Counted from the first letter of the stretch, positions 10,890 through 22,200 are shown. The stretch is 64,000 nt of DNA from Massospora cicadina (GCA_022478985.1 JAKSZP010009250.1:62001-126000); one strand, 5' to 3'. A program made the numbers and translations. Notes: a model not told the origin generated them from the letters alone.

Positions 10890-10947
10890 TGATGGGATTT
10901 TGCCATTTCCCCTTGTCTCCAAAAATTCCACTCCATCAATCACCTGG
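10890..10947 (+). repeat. Element B 3' LTR, first piece
   Basis: These 58 bp match the start of the 5' LTR at 4884. The last five bases, CCTGG (10943-10947), are the target duplicated by element C. Confidence 0.85.
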
Positions 10948-12098
10948 TGTAAAAATTTACTCTGGTGGTTGTTATCAAAAAGCAACCTAATAACCTTTGA
11001 AAGCACAGGTTCAGTTTCCTTGTGCACTTTGTCAAGTTGTATAGAACCAATTATTAATCAGTAATAGTATGGAGACTATTATCCCTAGTTGAGTATGAAA
11101 TATATATTTTGGCCTAAAGCTTGGCCAGTATTCCCAATTAAATACTTGTGATGTTGTACTTGTAGGGATTCGTTCCCTTGCTCTTGTCCACCCAATCGTC
11201 ACTGAGATACCCCAGTGACAGTCTCTTCAGTCCAACATACAGTCAGCAGCTATCCCTGATTATGGCCCCTTCTTCTCTAGATCCCCACTTGGATATTTAC
11301 TCTTTTATCTAAGAGTCTTTCAATTATTGCCCACAGCAATAACATCCTTGAGAGAGAACAGTACAATGGAAGCTGATGATAGGTTGACTATATAGCGAAT
11401 GGAAAACTTAGAACTAAATAACTCTTATTATCTTCATTTTACTAAATGCTGTTTTTTATAAATAGTAAATCCTAGGGAATATATATAGTGGGGAATTCGG
11501 TTGTCTAACCCTCAGTAGACAACTCTTTGATGAAATGGCAGCCATTGCCATTGAATCACCAATCCTCTTCTTGGCATCGATGGTCTTCCCCATCCTGACT
11601 AGGATTCTGTCATTGGACATCCTAGAGACCTAAAATGGAAAGAGTCAGAAAACATGTCTCTAACGTTTTTCTCTCAATCCAAGTGAACTAACCATATTTG
11701 GTTAGCGACCTGCTTAGGTAATGGGACTTATTACCTATTATGGCAGGTCACTCACCAACTGATAGATTTGCTAGTTGCAGGCGGCATCACTCACCTCACA
11801 ACTTGCTATTCATTCCCAATCAATTAGTGATGAAACCCAACTGATCCCAATTAGTACACCTGATATTTAATAGCTATCAGATGCCCCTATTTTGTCAGCA
11901 ACTCTACCCAATAAGACCTTAAGTATTCATCTGGATCAATCCCTGATGGATATGATCAGGCAAATATCCCAAAATCCCCTGAACATAGTTACTATGAAAC
12001 TCACGCCAACCGATTTTCAATTCACTTCACCTTAGGAATTTCCCCTTAGCAATACCAGGTAATCTAGCAGGCTGGGAATATGGGAAAAAATCCCAACA
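10948..12098 (-). repeat. Element C 3' LTR
   Basis: 1151 bp; the plus strand starts TGTAAAAATTTACTC and ends ATCCCAACA. A TATA-like run (minus strand TATATATA) is at about 11479-11487. It matches 19362-20505. Because the antisense frames start about 70-530 bp beyond its inner edge, this LTR could also carry their promoter. Confidence 0.9.
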
Positions 12099-12114
12099 CA
12101 TCCCCCTCTTGCCT
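12099..12114 (-). other. Polypurine tract of element C
   Basis: On the minus strand it reads GGCAAGAGGGGGATG, directly before the 3' LTR. Elements E and F have almost the same tract. Confidence 0.8.
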
Positions 12115-12164
12115 ATATTTCCAGAGAGAAAAGGACTGGGGCGTGAGAACACTGCTTCAGACAC

Positions 12165-12440
12165 TTGGTCAAATACTTCATTGGTTCAAGTGGAGTACAC
12201 CTGTCAATAATCAACGCTGCTCAGGATGAACTTCGGAATATGGCGTTCTTCCTCTTCCTCCTTGCTACTGCCTTCTCAGAGTGTGGTCCTCACGATCTAC
12301 TGTCATGTTGGGCTGATCAATTTACTCATGATAATTATAGTCCTGGGATCCAGTTTTCCCCCTTCAGGGTATATGACCGCTGTCATATTCAGGATTCTTG
12401 GTCTGGCGTCCTTGATTTCCTGATTTTCTCCTTGTCCTAG
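12165..12440 (+). pseudogene. Antisense frame 1 of element C (hydrophobic, signal-peptide-like)
   Basis: This 91-codon frame runs opposite to pol and starts 67 bp inside the 3' LTR edge. Its middle reads MAFFLFLLATAFSE, a Met followed by a hydrophobic core and small residues, as in a secretory signal peptide. It continues with 'GPHDLLSC' and ends near a second hydrophobic stretch (VLDFLIFSLS). The same features, in the same place, occur in E (24979-25263) and F (minus, about 45567-45945). I do not recognise the protein. It might be a first exon of the longer antisense frame. Confidence 0.5.
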
Positions 12441-12627
12441 ACAAGAGACTCTTGCCGTCAATGTTTATTTCGTGGCTCAATTAAGAATACTTATTTTAGT
12501 TGCCTTTGCTATTTCTTTCATAACCTCTTAGCTTAATTCATTCCTAATTCTTCTCTTGGAGAGCTTATCCCATTAATTTTGAGATTAATTTCTCCAAAAT
12601 TGATCTTGATGGATTGTAGAGTGCATA

Positions 12628-13846
12628 ATGTCTACTTCCATATAAGTCTGACATCCCCTTCTCATACAGCTCAGCTGTTAAATTTCGAGTCACAATACCA
12701 GCAGCTTCTGAATAGTTTGTCTGATCCAGAATTCTGTCTCTTCCAGCAGATAAGTTGTGATGCTCAGCGGAACCTCTTTTATGGTCCCTCCAGGACTCAT
12801 ACGCCTATTCTGGTGCCAGTGGCTAGTCCCTCCATTGAATTACTGAAAACAGTAACTAATCTCTCTGAAGCCAGACTGGCTATAATTTCGAACAACTCTT
12901 GGTCAATTCTTCCTCAGCCGTTGATTTCAGAGTTGGATTTCAAAACTCTTCTGGATTCCGCTCCTTTTTCTGATGCTCCAACCATCATCATAGATGGCCA
13001 GAGATTATGCCAGTTGCTCTGGATTGTTCATTTCTTGCCAGGTTGGACCTGCTCCCTGAGTTCCTCTTCCAAATTTGGTCAATATTACAAACCTTCTGTT
13101 CTGGTCTCCGAGCTCACCATCAGTAACAGTATATACTTAAAGCTCCCTTACGCTGAGCTTCAGGCCCAAGTCACTAAGGCTTTGACTCTAGCGCTGAGTC
13201 CCTCTTATCTTGATAACATTCTGGATTGGGATACCGCCACTCATGCTCTTCGCTTTGCTGGCCATGTTCTTTAAAGTTGGTCCACAAAGCTTCCAGCCTC
13301 GCCTGGGTTCCACCACTCATTCATCTTTAGCTTCCAAGAAGCCCATAGTCATCGCTTGCAGGATGCAATCTGCTCACTGCACAACTATCTCTTCTCCGGT
13401 GCTTCCCATTGGTATCTTCTGCTGATGGCGTTGATAGGGGACATGATTTGGCAACCCCCATCAAGTATCCCTTCTTCGTTGTGAGCTTACATGTCCAGTG
13501 TCCTTGATGAAGCCCGTCGTCAGGCGCTCAGGACTAATCTTCCAGCTCTGGTACCATATCAGGATTACTCAGGGTTATTTTCTTAGTGCCTCTTCTTATA
13601 TTGTTGCTTTCCTCCTTGCTCTGGGGTTTTGCAATTGGCTTCATATGACATCTCAATTTCCCTTCCCTAGTCGCTTTCTCATAGGGCTCTGTATCCACTC
13701 AAAGAACGTAGTTTTGTGCAAGTCTAGCCCTTGCTAGCATCTAATCTCATATCAATTTTAATAGGCTGTTCATTCCTACTGCGATCCATCCTCCCTCCCC
13801 CAGGAGGTGACATAAGCGGAATCATCCCCATACTGAGTATAATTAA
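12628..13846 (+). pseudogene. Antisense frame 2 of element C (unknown protein, about 400 codons)
   Basis: This frame lies opposite to pol, from an ATG in the context GTGCATAATG to a TAA just after a Thr-Glu-Tyr-Asn ending. An uninterrupted 231-codon stretch lies at 12579-13274. Shared landmarks with E and F are 'QQLLNSLSDPEFCLFQ', 'ELDFKTLLDSAPF', 'YKPSVLVSELTI', 'LPYAEL', 'LDNILDWDTATHAL' and the tail before the stop, where the copies have a Pro/Arg/His-rich end. The frame changes near 13260 and has later stops. There are no transmembrane segments in the first 230 residues. No known domain is recognised; it is neither an env nor a chromodomain by eye. Confidence 0.6.
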
Positions 13847-13849
13847 TAA

Positions 13850-14230
13850 TAATATAATGTATAAAATCATATCAGTTTTTTCTCTATGCACTTTATAATC
13901 TTTTTTTTCCAATATCTCTTATCAATTTTTTATCTTTATTTTTCCTTTTCCTATGGGACTTGATCTTGTTTCGTTTCAGCGGTCCATCTTTTTTATTTTT
14001 TCCCCCAAACTAGGTCCTGAGTACTTAAACCCGCCAGTTTTCTATGGTTCAGAGGTCCTTTTTGATCGGACTTAACCATCTAGATTAATTCAGAGGTCCT
14101 TTTTTTGGACTTGACCTAATCATCATGACATGACCAACTTAATGATTCATTGGTCCTTTGGGAAGTCTTTTATTTTTTTTATTGATCCAATGATAAAGAT
14201 ACTTAGTATGGACTTGATTCACAACTCTTC
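13850..14230. repeat. Direct repeats in the convergence zone of element C
   Basis: This AT-rich spacer between the antisense frame and the integrase end carries four imperfect copies of a TCAGAGGTCCTTTTT-like unit (about 13979, 14050, 14092, 14140). The equivalent zone in E (26760-26940) and F (44070-44200) has the same units. Read on the pol strand the units give a repeated Gly-Pro-Leu-Asn-like peptide. This may be the tail of Pol or a transcription-termination spacer. Confidence 0.55.
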
Positions 14231-15300
14231 CATCCAAGAGATTCTTGATGGAATAGGCATCAGTCACCGTCTTGGTGATCACTTCAAATGGACCTGACCA
14301 CAATGTATCTAATTTGTTTCTTCATCTGAAACCATGCGTATTGCAATAGGAAACTCTTTCCCCTATTTGATATTCAACTAAGGCCAGTTGGTTCTTGTCG
14401 TCCATCAATTTTGCTTGTATCCTTTTCTTCAAGGTTGTATCAAATGCTGCGATTGCATATTAAAAAGGATACTCATCAGTCGGTTCAGGTATTTCTTAGT
14501 ACTCATCCCCAACATAGGTTCCATTACCAAATATAAAATCAGTGGCAACACGGCCTTTCTCCCATGTAACAATACAAATGGCGTCTTTCCTGTCACAGTA
14601 TGATGACTAATGTTGTAGGCGAACGTCACCAAACTCAGGTACATTCCCCATGCAGAAGTTCTCCCTGCGACTAGCTTCCTCGGCGTCATGGTCAGCGTCC
14701 CATTGACCCATTCTACCAGCCCGTTCATCTCCAGCTGGTAAGCTACTGGCACAACCCCTCAGATCCCCATTATCCCATCATTTCATGAGATCACATGAGA
14801 TATGAAGTTGGTCTCATTGTCACTAAGCAGGACCTGTGGACATCCATGCCAGTATAATACGTGATCCAGGATGAACTTCAAAGTACTGGTAGCGTCTACT
14901 CTTGTTAGGGCCTTCATCTCGACCCATCTCATCAGATGGTCGATGGCAACTATAATGTATTTGACTCCCCCTGTGCTCATTGTCAGCGGTCCCATCACAT
15001 TGATGGACACCATGTGCCAGGCAAATCCAGGGTGGACCAGTAAGGATCCAGTTGTATTCTTATGTGGTTTGTGCAGCTGGCACTCCACACAACAAGCTAA
15101 GTATCTGTGACATCATAGTTGATCAACTCCCAGTAGTAGTACTGGCGAATATGATTAGTTGTTTTCCCCAGGCCTCCATACCAGACAACCTTATGAGCTG
15201 CTTGCACAATATCTGCTCTTTCTGACAGCTTTAGGAATAATATCTGCTTATCGTTGGTCATCTTAAATACTTGTCCATCCTTAGTCTCAGTGTTTTCCAT
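14231..15300 (-). pseudogene. Element C integrase
   Basis: This is a minus-strand integrase in several frames: zinc-binding part 15300-15097 ('HKVVWYGGLGKTTNHIRQYY'), core 15088-14783 ('SINVMGPLTMSTGG', 'VAIDHLMRWVE', 'LLSDNETNFISHVIS'), and 14752-14429 ('MNGLVEWVNGTLTMTPRK', 'FAYNISHHTVTGKTPF'). The first Asp of the triad reads Asn in SINVMG, the second (SDNE) is kept, and the third Glu is kept in LVEWVNG. The C-terminal DNA-binding tail is at about 14400-14230. The frames shift between blocks. Confidence 0.85.
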
Positions 15301-15469
15301 TGCTTTTCAAAGTGCACCTTGGATTTCTTGAGGCTTGTCCCCAATCCTTCCTTTGACCATTCTCTGGAATAGCTCATCCGCCTGCGGGTATACCATCTGG
15401 ACCATTGGCAACCGCAATAAGCCATCCACATTCTGGTGAGAAGCCCCCGCTCTGTGGACAATCTCATAA

Positions 15470-16700
15470 TCATAAGCCTGGAGCTTAAGTGCCCATTGGG
15501 ACAGTCATCCTTCGGGCTCTCTTAAATTGTGCAGCCAACGCAGCAAAGCGTGGTCCATTACCACCTTAAAGTGCATTCCATGGATGTACATCTAAAACTA
15601 CTTGAATGCGTAAATGACTGCAAGGCATTTGCGCTCATTCACAGTGTAGTTCCTCTCAGCAGCTGAGAGTGTCTGGCTCACATACGCCACCGTATGCTCA
15701 TTCCCAACTCATCTACTTGTCTCAGTATGGTGCCAATTGCCATCAATGAAGCATTGGTTTGAATAATAAACTCCTGATCAAAATTTGGATATTTCAAAGT
15801 CAGCCAATCTATCAAATACCGGCGTAGCTCATCAAAGGAGTCATGAGCCTCTTCATTCCATACAAATCCTTTTTTTGGATCCTTTAATAGATGGAATAAT
15901 AGCTCAGCTATTCAGGCAAAGTCCCAAATATATATTCTGTAGTATCTGACTATATCAAGGAACACTTGGATGTCTTGGACACTCTTCTTTACAGCCCAAG
16001 TTCTATGGCTGCTATCTTCTGGGTTTGCGGCTGCAATCCACTGGACTTAATTATGAATCCCAGGTATTCCAACTCTTTCTTAAAGAAGTGGCACTTCCTG
16101 ACTTGATCTTCAGGTTAGCTGCGTAAAGTCGCTTAAATACTTCTTCCAAGTGGTGTAGGTGATCAGTAAACGTCCTACTGAACACGTTTATATCGTCCAG
16201 ATATACCAGGATGCATGACAACTTCAAGTTTCTTAATATCACATCCATGGCCCTCTGAAACTTTGCAGGCGCATTGCACAGAACCTGAGGCATCCCCGTC
16301 GGTTGGTATAGCCCCTGCGCGGTATTAATCACGCATTTTTCCTAGTCTTCCTTTGGCAAGTCAATCTGCCAATATCCCAATATCAGATCCATCGTGGAGA
16401 AATACTTTGCTTCTCCTAAACAATCTAGTGCATTGTCTATCTCAGTAGGGGATATGAATCCTTCTTTGTAATTTTATTCAGCCTTTGGTAGTCAATCACC
16501 ACCCAGTTGGATCCATCCTTATTCTTCAAAATCAGAATTGGACTCGCCCAGGGACTTGATGACGGAACTAGAAGTCCATGCTTCACTAGTTTGCTGATTT
16601 AATACTCCACTACCACTTCAGCAGCTTTTGATCATCAGATCAGTCTCATGCTTATTGGAAAATTTCCCCAGTGTCAACCTTGTGGATCACATCTCATGCG
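15470..16700 (-). pseudogene. Element C reverse transcriptase and RNase H
   Basis: The minus-strand RT palm (16332-16051) reads 'GLYQPTGMPQVLCNAPAKFQRAMD' then 'SCILVYLDDINVFSRTFTDHLHHLEEVFKRL'. The YLDD catalytic box is intact. Fingers blocks lie at about 16700-16340 with stops. Thumb and RNase H follow to about 15470; the Asp-His-Ala-Leu-Leu-Arg-Trp-Leu part of RNase H is visible near 15550. The whole is broken by several frame changes. Confidence 0.82.
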
Positions 16701-16830
16701 CATCCTAAGTCATGGTCATCCTGAGTGAACACTTCCCAATACTTTACAAATAGTTTGAGCACTTCCTCTTGCTGGCCTTCCAACAAATCAGTGAGCTGCT
16801 CTCAATCAACCAATAGGTTGATGCTTTCAG

Positions 16831-17640
16831 TTACCCCAGCTGGTAATCCCATTTTGTCAAGAGTCCCAAATCGTGAGATCTCCTCAATTCAGCCATTGGG
16901 ATCAGATGAACAAACACGATGATCTGATTCCTCTTGATCTTCATTAGTTTTTCACTCAAATTTGCCAGGAGAACTCGAATTTCTCCATGGCCTGGCAATA
17001 TTATCCCAGGAGCCACCCATGGCTCCACTCTGGACTTCTTCCAGGGGCTTCCAACCTTCCCATACAACAGCTCAGGAGTTTCCAATGTCAATCCCATGTT
17101 GACTATCATCTGCGATCCTGGTGGTATGGTCCTCTCATTATTGATCCTCAGTGAAATTCCCTGGTTCTCTAGGATTTTCACCGGCATTTCTTGTCACTTT
17201 CTACCAACTACTTGGTACTGAATTGTAATAATGCCAACATTAATATTAGATTTATGAAGTTGTTTCTCAAATTTAGCGGAGTTTCACCATCCTTCTTATA
17301 CCAATGGTAACGTCTGACCCAAAATGGTCAAAATATTATCCTCAAAGTTACATTTAACTCCATATTTCCATAGAAATTACATTCCAATCAGAATGTCATA
17401 GTTTTGGTTTACCAAAACTATTGCTGGTGCAGATACCACCAACGACCTGAATTGTAGTGGCAGCGCACTATATGCTCCACAGGAAACGGTGGTGTTTGGT
17501 CCAGCTGTCCCATATTCTTTCTTGTGTTCCAAGTCTGGAGAGATCTTCATCATCTTTACCAGCTTGGTTGAGTTAATATTGATGGGCGCAGCTGTAAACA
17601 ATTTCCCACACCCTCACTCAATTCACTTTTATGTCTATAT
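16831..17640 (-). pseudogene. Element C protease and linker
   Basis: The protease frame (17601-17377) gives 'TAAPININSTKLVKMMK' followed by 'EYGTAGPNTTVSCGAYSALPLQF' and 'APAIVLVNQNYDILIGM'. The catalytic Asp-Ser-Gly just upstream is destroyed (its sister E keeps VDSGAPINIVS). A linker frame (17187-16831) leads to RT with 'ILENQGISLRINNERTIPPGSQMIVNMG'; E and F share it. It is inactive as it stands. Confidence 0.75.
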
Positions 17641-17899
17641 ATGTACACTCAAAGTATTGTAATATAATGTTTACTGAGTGAATAGCAGCATTAATAGCTG
17701 AATCTAGGGTGTGAATAATTTGCATTAATAAATCAAGAAACTATTCCTTTATTGCACTGAGGGGGATTGACAGATTAGCCTCATCTAAACGGACATCAGA
17801 TAATTCCTCTGGATTTTTGGTGGTTTTAATCTTGTCCACCAATTGTCAGGTGTATAGCTGGGCAACTTCCTTGATTATATCAGGATTGATTCTCTTCAC

Positions 17900-19089
17900 C
17901 CCAGCTCTGGTCACGGCATTTACATCCATATTGACCACTTGATACAGATGATCCTGCTTGTCATCTACAAACAGTCGCTGATATCAATATCTTTATTCAT
18001 AATGTCAGGAGGAACAGGTTTCTCCGCAGCTCTAGACTGTTCCCCATCTAGGCCACAGGCCCTTTTTCCGAATCCTTGGTAGATGCTGACTCTTTGTCCT
18101 GGACCACGTTGATATGATCCTTCAGCTTTTTACAGTGCACATCAAAATGTCCTTTCCCGCCACACTAATAGCAGACCTTTTCCTTTGTGTTAAACCATCT
18201 GACTTCTTCAGGCTTATTCCCTGGAACAGTTTGATTGGTTGCCTCTTTAGCTCCTTAGTTTCCCTTTGTGGTATTTGGATTTTGTACCAGATTGGATTTG
18301 AAGCTTCTATTTGGGGCATCAAATGTCGCTCCCAAAATCTTCAAGTTATCTACTATTTGTGAGGTAGTTATTTCTGTCGCAAACACAGAAGACATCATGC
18401 TATGCAAATTGTAATAGGGCCAAAGGGCTGCTTGCAAGGCGATTCTGGAATCAAAGTCATCTAATACTTTTACTTCAACTAGGATCTGCGACTCCTGGTA
18501 AAACCAATTTGCGAAGCTAGCTAGAGACTCATCTTTATGGAACTGGACTCCCATAAATTTCTGCTTGCATTTTGACATGCATGTTGGACTCCCAAACTCT
18601 TTCATGATGGCCGCCTTTGATAGCATATGACCAGCTGTCCCCCTCCAGGTGAGGTAACATTAAGTTTTGACAGTCAGTGTCTAGGAAATTCATGACCATC
18701 AACGCCTTTTGATAATCCCCGTAGCCATTCATGGTCAAGTCAAAAAGTTGGAAAAACGCTGAGGCGTTATCCTGATGGAACGTTGCCAATTTCGCGTTGC
18801 CCTAAATTCCTCTGAGTCATTTTCTGGCTGATTCTCTTGGTCCAGCTACTCGGCTAACTTGAGGAGTGACTTTAGGTGTCATCTCCAAAATGGCAGCAAA
18901 AGTGAGTGGCATTTTCCTTAGGGTGTTTGACTTCTCAAGTATCATGCAAGGACTTCTTTCTTCAGCATCACTTGCCATATCAGGCTCACAAGAACATTTG
19001 TGAGCTTTAAGTTCCTCCACTTGTTTAATTAATCTTTCTATATTCACTCTGAAATTTCTTAAATGAACGCAATCCACTTCTTGCTCCAT
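17900..19089 (-). pseudogene. Element C Gag
   Basis: The minus-strand Gag runs from a coiled-coil-like N-terminus (19089-18817, 'IERLIKQVEELKAHKC'), through capsid (18789-18535 and 18626-18255; 'FFQLFDLTMNGYGDYQKALMVMNFL', 'DESLASFANWFYQESQ', 'SRIALQAAL'), to a zinc knuckle at about 18130-18178. The knuckle keeps C-X2-C-X4-H-X4-C spacing (C-Y-stop-C-GGKG-H-FDVH-C), with one stop inside. Two frame changes separate the parts. Confidence 0.78.
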
Positions 19090-19344
19090 TTTCAGGTATA
19101 AGAACTCTCAAACGAGGTCCCCTTCTTCTTCTTCAACGAAGTTACTTTTCCTAGTAACTCGTTCCCAAAGCTTGCTACATTCTCTATTCCTTCCTCCACC
19201 TTGGTGACTCATTCTTCCAAGGCCACAAACTCCTGATGGTCTGCTGAGTTTAGGGCATTCTGGTTTACAGTGGCCAACTCAGCCCACAGTTTGCGTAGCT
19301 TGTCTTTGTATGAAATTTTCATAGATTCTTCACTCAACTACCCC

Positions 19345-19360
19345 TGTAGTGAGCACCAAC
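19345..19360 (-). other. Primer binding site of element C
   Basis: The minus strand reads TGGTGCTCACTACAGGGG immediately inside the 5' LTR, identical in core to E and F. Confidence 0.8.
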
Positions 19361-19361
19361 T

Positions 19362-20505
19362 TGTAAAAATCTACTCTGGTGTTTGTTATTGACAAGAAAC
19401 CTAGTAACCTTTTTACTGCAAAGGTTCAGTTTCCTCGTGCACTTCATCATGTTGTATAGAATGAATTATTAATCAATAATAGTATGGAGACTATTATCCA
19501 TAGTTGAGTATAAATTATTATATTTTGGCCCAACCTAAGCCAGTATTCACAATTAAATACTTGTAATATTGCACTCCTATGGATTTGTTCCCTTGCTCTT
19601 GTCCACCCAATAGTCACTGAGATACCCTCAGTGACAGTCTCTTCAGTCCAACATACAGTCAGCAGCTATCCCTGATTATGGCTCCTTCGTCTCTAGATCC
19701 CCGCTTGGATCTTTAATCTTTTATGTAAGAGTCTTTCAATTATTGCCCACAGCAATAACATCCTTGAGAGAGAACAGTACAATGAAAGATGATGATAGGT
19801 TAACTATATAGCAAATGGATAACTTAGAACTAAATAACTCTTATCATCTTCATTCTCCTAAATTTTTTTTATAATAATTTTTAGGGAATATATATAGTTG
19901 GGAATTCAGATGTCTAACCCTCAGTAGACACCTCTTTGATGAAATGGCAGCCATTGCCATTGAATCACCCATCCTCATCTTGGCAGCGATGGTCTTTCCC
20001 ATCTTGACTAATATTCCATTGTTGGACATTTTCAAGACCTAAAATCAAATGAGTCAGAAAACGTGTCTCTAACATTTTCCTCTTGATCCAAGCAAACCAA
20101 CCATATTTGGCTAGCGACCTGCTTAGATAATGGGACTTATTACCCATTATGGCAGATTGCTCAACAACTGATCGATTCTCTAGTTCCAGGTGGCATCACT
20201 TGCTTCACAACTTACTATATAACGCCCAATCTTCAGAGATGAAACCTGACTGATCCAATTGGTACACCTGTAAGTTAATCACTATCAGATGCCCCTATTT
20301 CGTCAGCAACTCCACCCAATGAGATCTTAGGTATTTGTCCGGATCAATACCCAATGGATATGACCAGGAGAATACCCCTTATCACTGATCGTAGTTACTC
20401 TGAAACTCGGACTAACCAATTTTCAATTTACTTCACCTTAGGGAATTTAATCCTAGCAGTAAAAGGTACTCTAGCAGGCTGGGAATATGGGCAAAAATCC
20501 CAACA
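19362..20505 (-). repeat. Element C 5' LTR
   Basis: 1144 bp, starting TGTAAAAATCTACTC and ending ATCCCAACA on the plus strand; it aligns along its length with 10948-12098. Confidence 0.9.
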
Positions 20506-20790
20506 CCTGGCATCATTGGAAGGAGAGAGCAATATATTTTAATCTATCAAGGTTAATGATCAATCTCATACTAATCAATTGATTAAAGATCTGATCACAT
20601 AGAGATTTTTTTCGCTCTGATAGATTATGAGCCATTATGAAGCCTATAAATATCCCCTCCTTTTGATAATAAAATATAGGCCGAATTATAACCTGTATTT
20701 TTAATTAATTTTATTGCTTTTTTGGAGAATCTGCACAGTGTAACTTCAAGAGAAAACCTGACCCATTGAAAGTGTAATTCAAAACTTCCA
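20506..20790 (+). repeat. Element B 3' LTR, second piece
   Basis: It begins with the second CCTGG (20506-20510), continues exactly where the first piece stopped, and matches 4948-5222 of the 5' LTR. A TATA-like CCTATAAATATCCCC is at about 20644. Confidence 0.87.
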
Positions 20791-21042
20791 GATCTGCCAT
20801 GGCAAGTGCCATCTCATCCACCCCCCGGTACACTCTATTCACAGTTCCTCCTGACACTTGAGCCAACCACACCTGACACTGAACTTATGACAACTCTTTC
20901 AAACCACATTAGAACCATTCCTCCCCTTTTGGAACCTCCACTTCCTTCAACGCATTACAAAACCATTCCTCCCCTTCCATAACCTCCACCTCCTTTTGAG
21001 GCCACTCCAACATTGACCAAGATGATTTTGAGTTGAGTCTGA
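20791..21042 (-). other. Element D internal region, right piece
   Basis: This 252-bp piece continues the tandem unit broken by B ('CCATCTCATCC' and 'GGTACACTCTATTCACAG' match the 4755-4795 stretch). At about 20905-21000 the plus strand repeats an 'AACCATTCCTCCCCTT' unit. The minus strand of this part is open and would read a repeated KEVEV-EGEEWF-like peptide in frame with the LTR. No enzyme domain is visible. Confidence 0.6.
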
Positions 21043-21663
21043 TGTCATGTCTGGGTTTGCACCAATGTTCCACGAGGAAATTGGGAAGTAAGGGCTTCAT
21101 AGCTGACCATACTAGGGACCAGCCTGCTTGAGCCAATCCCCAAACCTATCCGCCAAGTTTAATCATTTCCACATGTTCTCAGATCACTGTCCACACGCTG
21201 CAGGAGAGTATCCAGATCCACGCCAACGCCACGCCAAGCTCGCCAATGGAGCTCATGTCTTTGATCTGATATATTATTTAAAATAAAATATTTTTTTCTT
21301 ATATGCAATCAATTCTTTATTTAATTTTAAGGGGTTTTGTAGAAGACTCAACTGGCCATTCAGGCCAACCCATCCCCAAATAAATAGTACTTTGCCAGTC
21401 TTAAATAAGCTTTCTCCTATGCTAGGCTCTACCAAACTGTCCAGCACATCATACGAAAAGATTCCCCATCCCACTGAATCAACGTCCATGCCACTCATAA
21501 GTCCAACGTCATATCAACATGGATGCATTTCAACTTTGGACAGCTGAATCTCCCTCAAACTGATTCCCTCAAATTTGAGTTTCTTCCTATAAATCCAATA
21601 CTCAGATCCAGTACTGACTGATCTGAAGCAATGTATGGATCAGGTGCCACCCAATCCGTTACA
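21043..21663 (-). repeat. Element D LTR, right copy (5' LTR)
   Basis: 621 bp, starting TGTCATGTCTGGG and ending CCGTTACA; it matches 3889-4509 end to end. Confidence 0.9.
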
Positions 21664-22200
21664 GTATGGTAGAACAGGTGAATGGCACCCTAGTTGGCAT
21701 ATTGCACAAACATGCAGCTGCGGCGCCATCACAATGGGCTACCTTCATTAGAACTATAGTATTTGCATAGAAGATTAGACATCATAGAAGCACTGGACAC
21801 TCTCCATTTCGACTTTTGTATGGAGACTGCCAGCTCTAACCCCTTGTTATCTTTAGCACTCAATCCAACTGAGGCAGAATTCTCTACAAGTTATATTATA
21901 CAACTGTTGAAGACATTAATCAAGCTGCAAACTGAGGCTTATCAGAACTTGATTACTGGAAAACAAGTCAGAAGAGTTATGGTGGCTTTACTTGAGTTGC
22001 TGTGCCCAAGTTCCAGGAAGGAGATTTGGTAGTATATTGTGATACCCATACCTCATGCCACACATACAAGTTGGCTTTACTTTGAAAAGGTCCTTTTTAT
22101 TTTATTGGAAAAATTGTCTGAAGACGTATTCAATATCAAGAATCAAGGCAGTTGGACTGTGAATTAAGTTCACGCTTAGTTCATTCATCTGTATCATAAG
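21664..22200 (+). pseudogene. Element A integrase, second part
   Basis: It starts with the second GTATG and continues the integrase as 'MVEQVNGTLVGILHKHAAAAPSQWATF', holding the catalytic Glu. It then runs in broken frames to 'FQEGDLVVY' (about 22015-22040) and 'KGPFYFIGKI', the DNA-binding C-terminal part. It joins directly to 3888 when element D is removed. Stops are frequent. Confidence 0.8.

Larger units (their letters stand above)
10948..20505 (-). mobile_element. Element C: Ty3/Gypsy with antisense module, minus strand
   Basis: This is a complete 9.56-kb element bounded by LTRs at 10948-12098 (3' LTR) and 19362-20505 (5' LTR) and by CCTGG at 10943-10947 and 20506-20510. Read on the minus strand it has primer site, gag, protease, RT, RNase H and integrase from 19361 down to about 14230. 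Between integrase and the 3' LTR is an opposite-strand module (12165-13846). It belongs to one family with E and F: same primer site, same polypurine tract, and the same internal length as E within a few bases (7263 and 7268). It is nested inside the 3' LTR of B. Confidence 0.92.
4884..20790 (+). mobile_element. Element B: full-length Ty3/Gypsy, split by C
   Basis: This is a plus-strand element with a 339-bp 5' LTR (4884-5222), a primer site at 5226, gag, protease, RT, RNase H, integrase, a polypurine tract at 10880-10889 and a 3' LTR starting at 10890. Element C (10948-20505) interrupts that LTR after 58 bp, and the LTR resumes at 20511 and ends at 20790. Without C, B is about 6.3 kb and the rejoined 3' LTR is 338 bp, matching the 5' copy. 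B sits inside the internal part of D. The target duplication of B itself is not clear (ATCAC before, GATCT after). Confidence 0.88.
3889..21663 (-). mobile_element. Element D: short non-autonomous LTR element, split by B
   Basis: D is bounded by two 621-bp direct repeats (3889-4509 and 21043-21663) and by the GTATG target duplication. Removing element B (4884-20790) leaves about 1.87 kb, of which only about 626 bp is internal. No protease, reverse transcriptase or integrase is visible in that internal part, so D looks like a TRIM or small LARD-type element mobilised in trans. Orientation is taken from a purine-rich tract (minus strand AGGGGGGTGA) abutting the left LTR. No clear tRNA primer site starting TGG is seen beside the right LTR, which weakens the orientation call. 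Confidence 0.85.
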
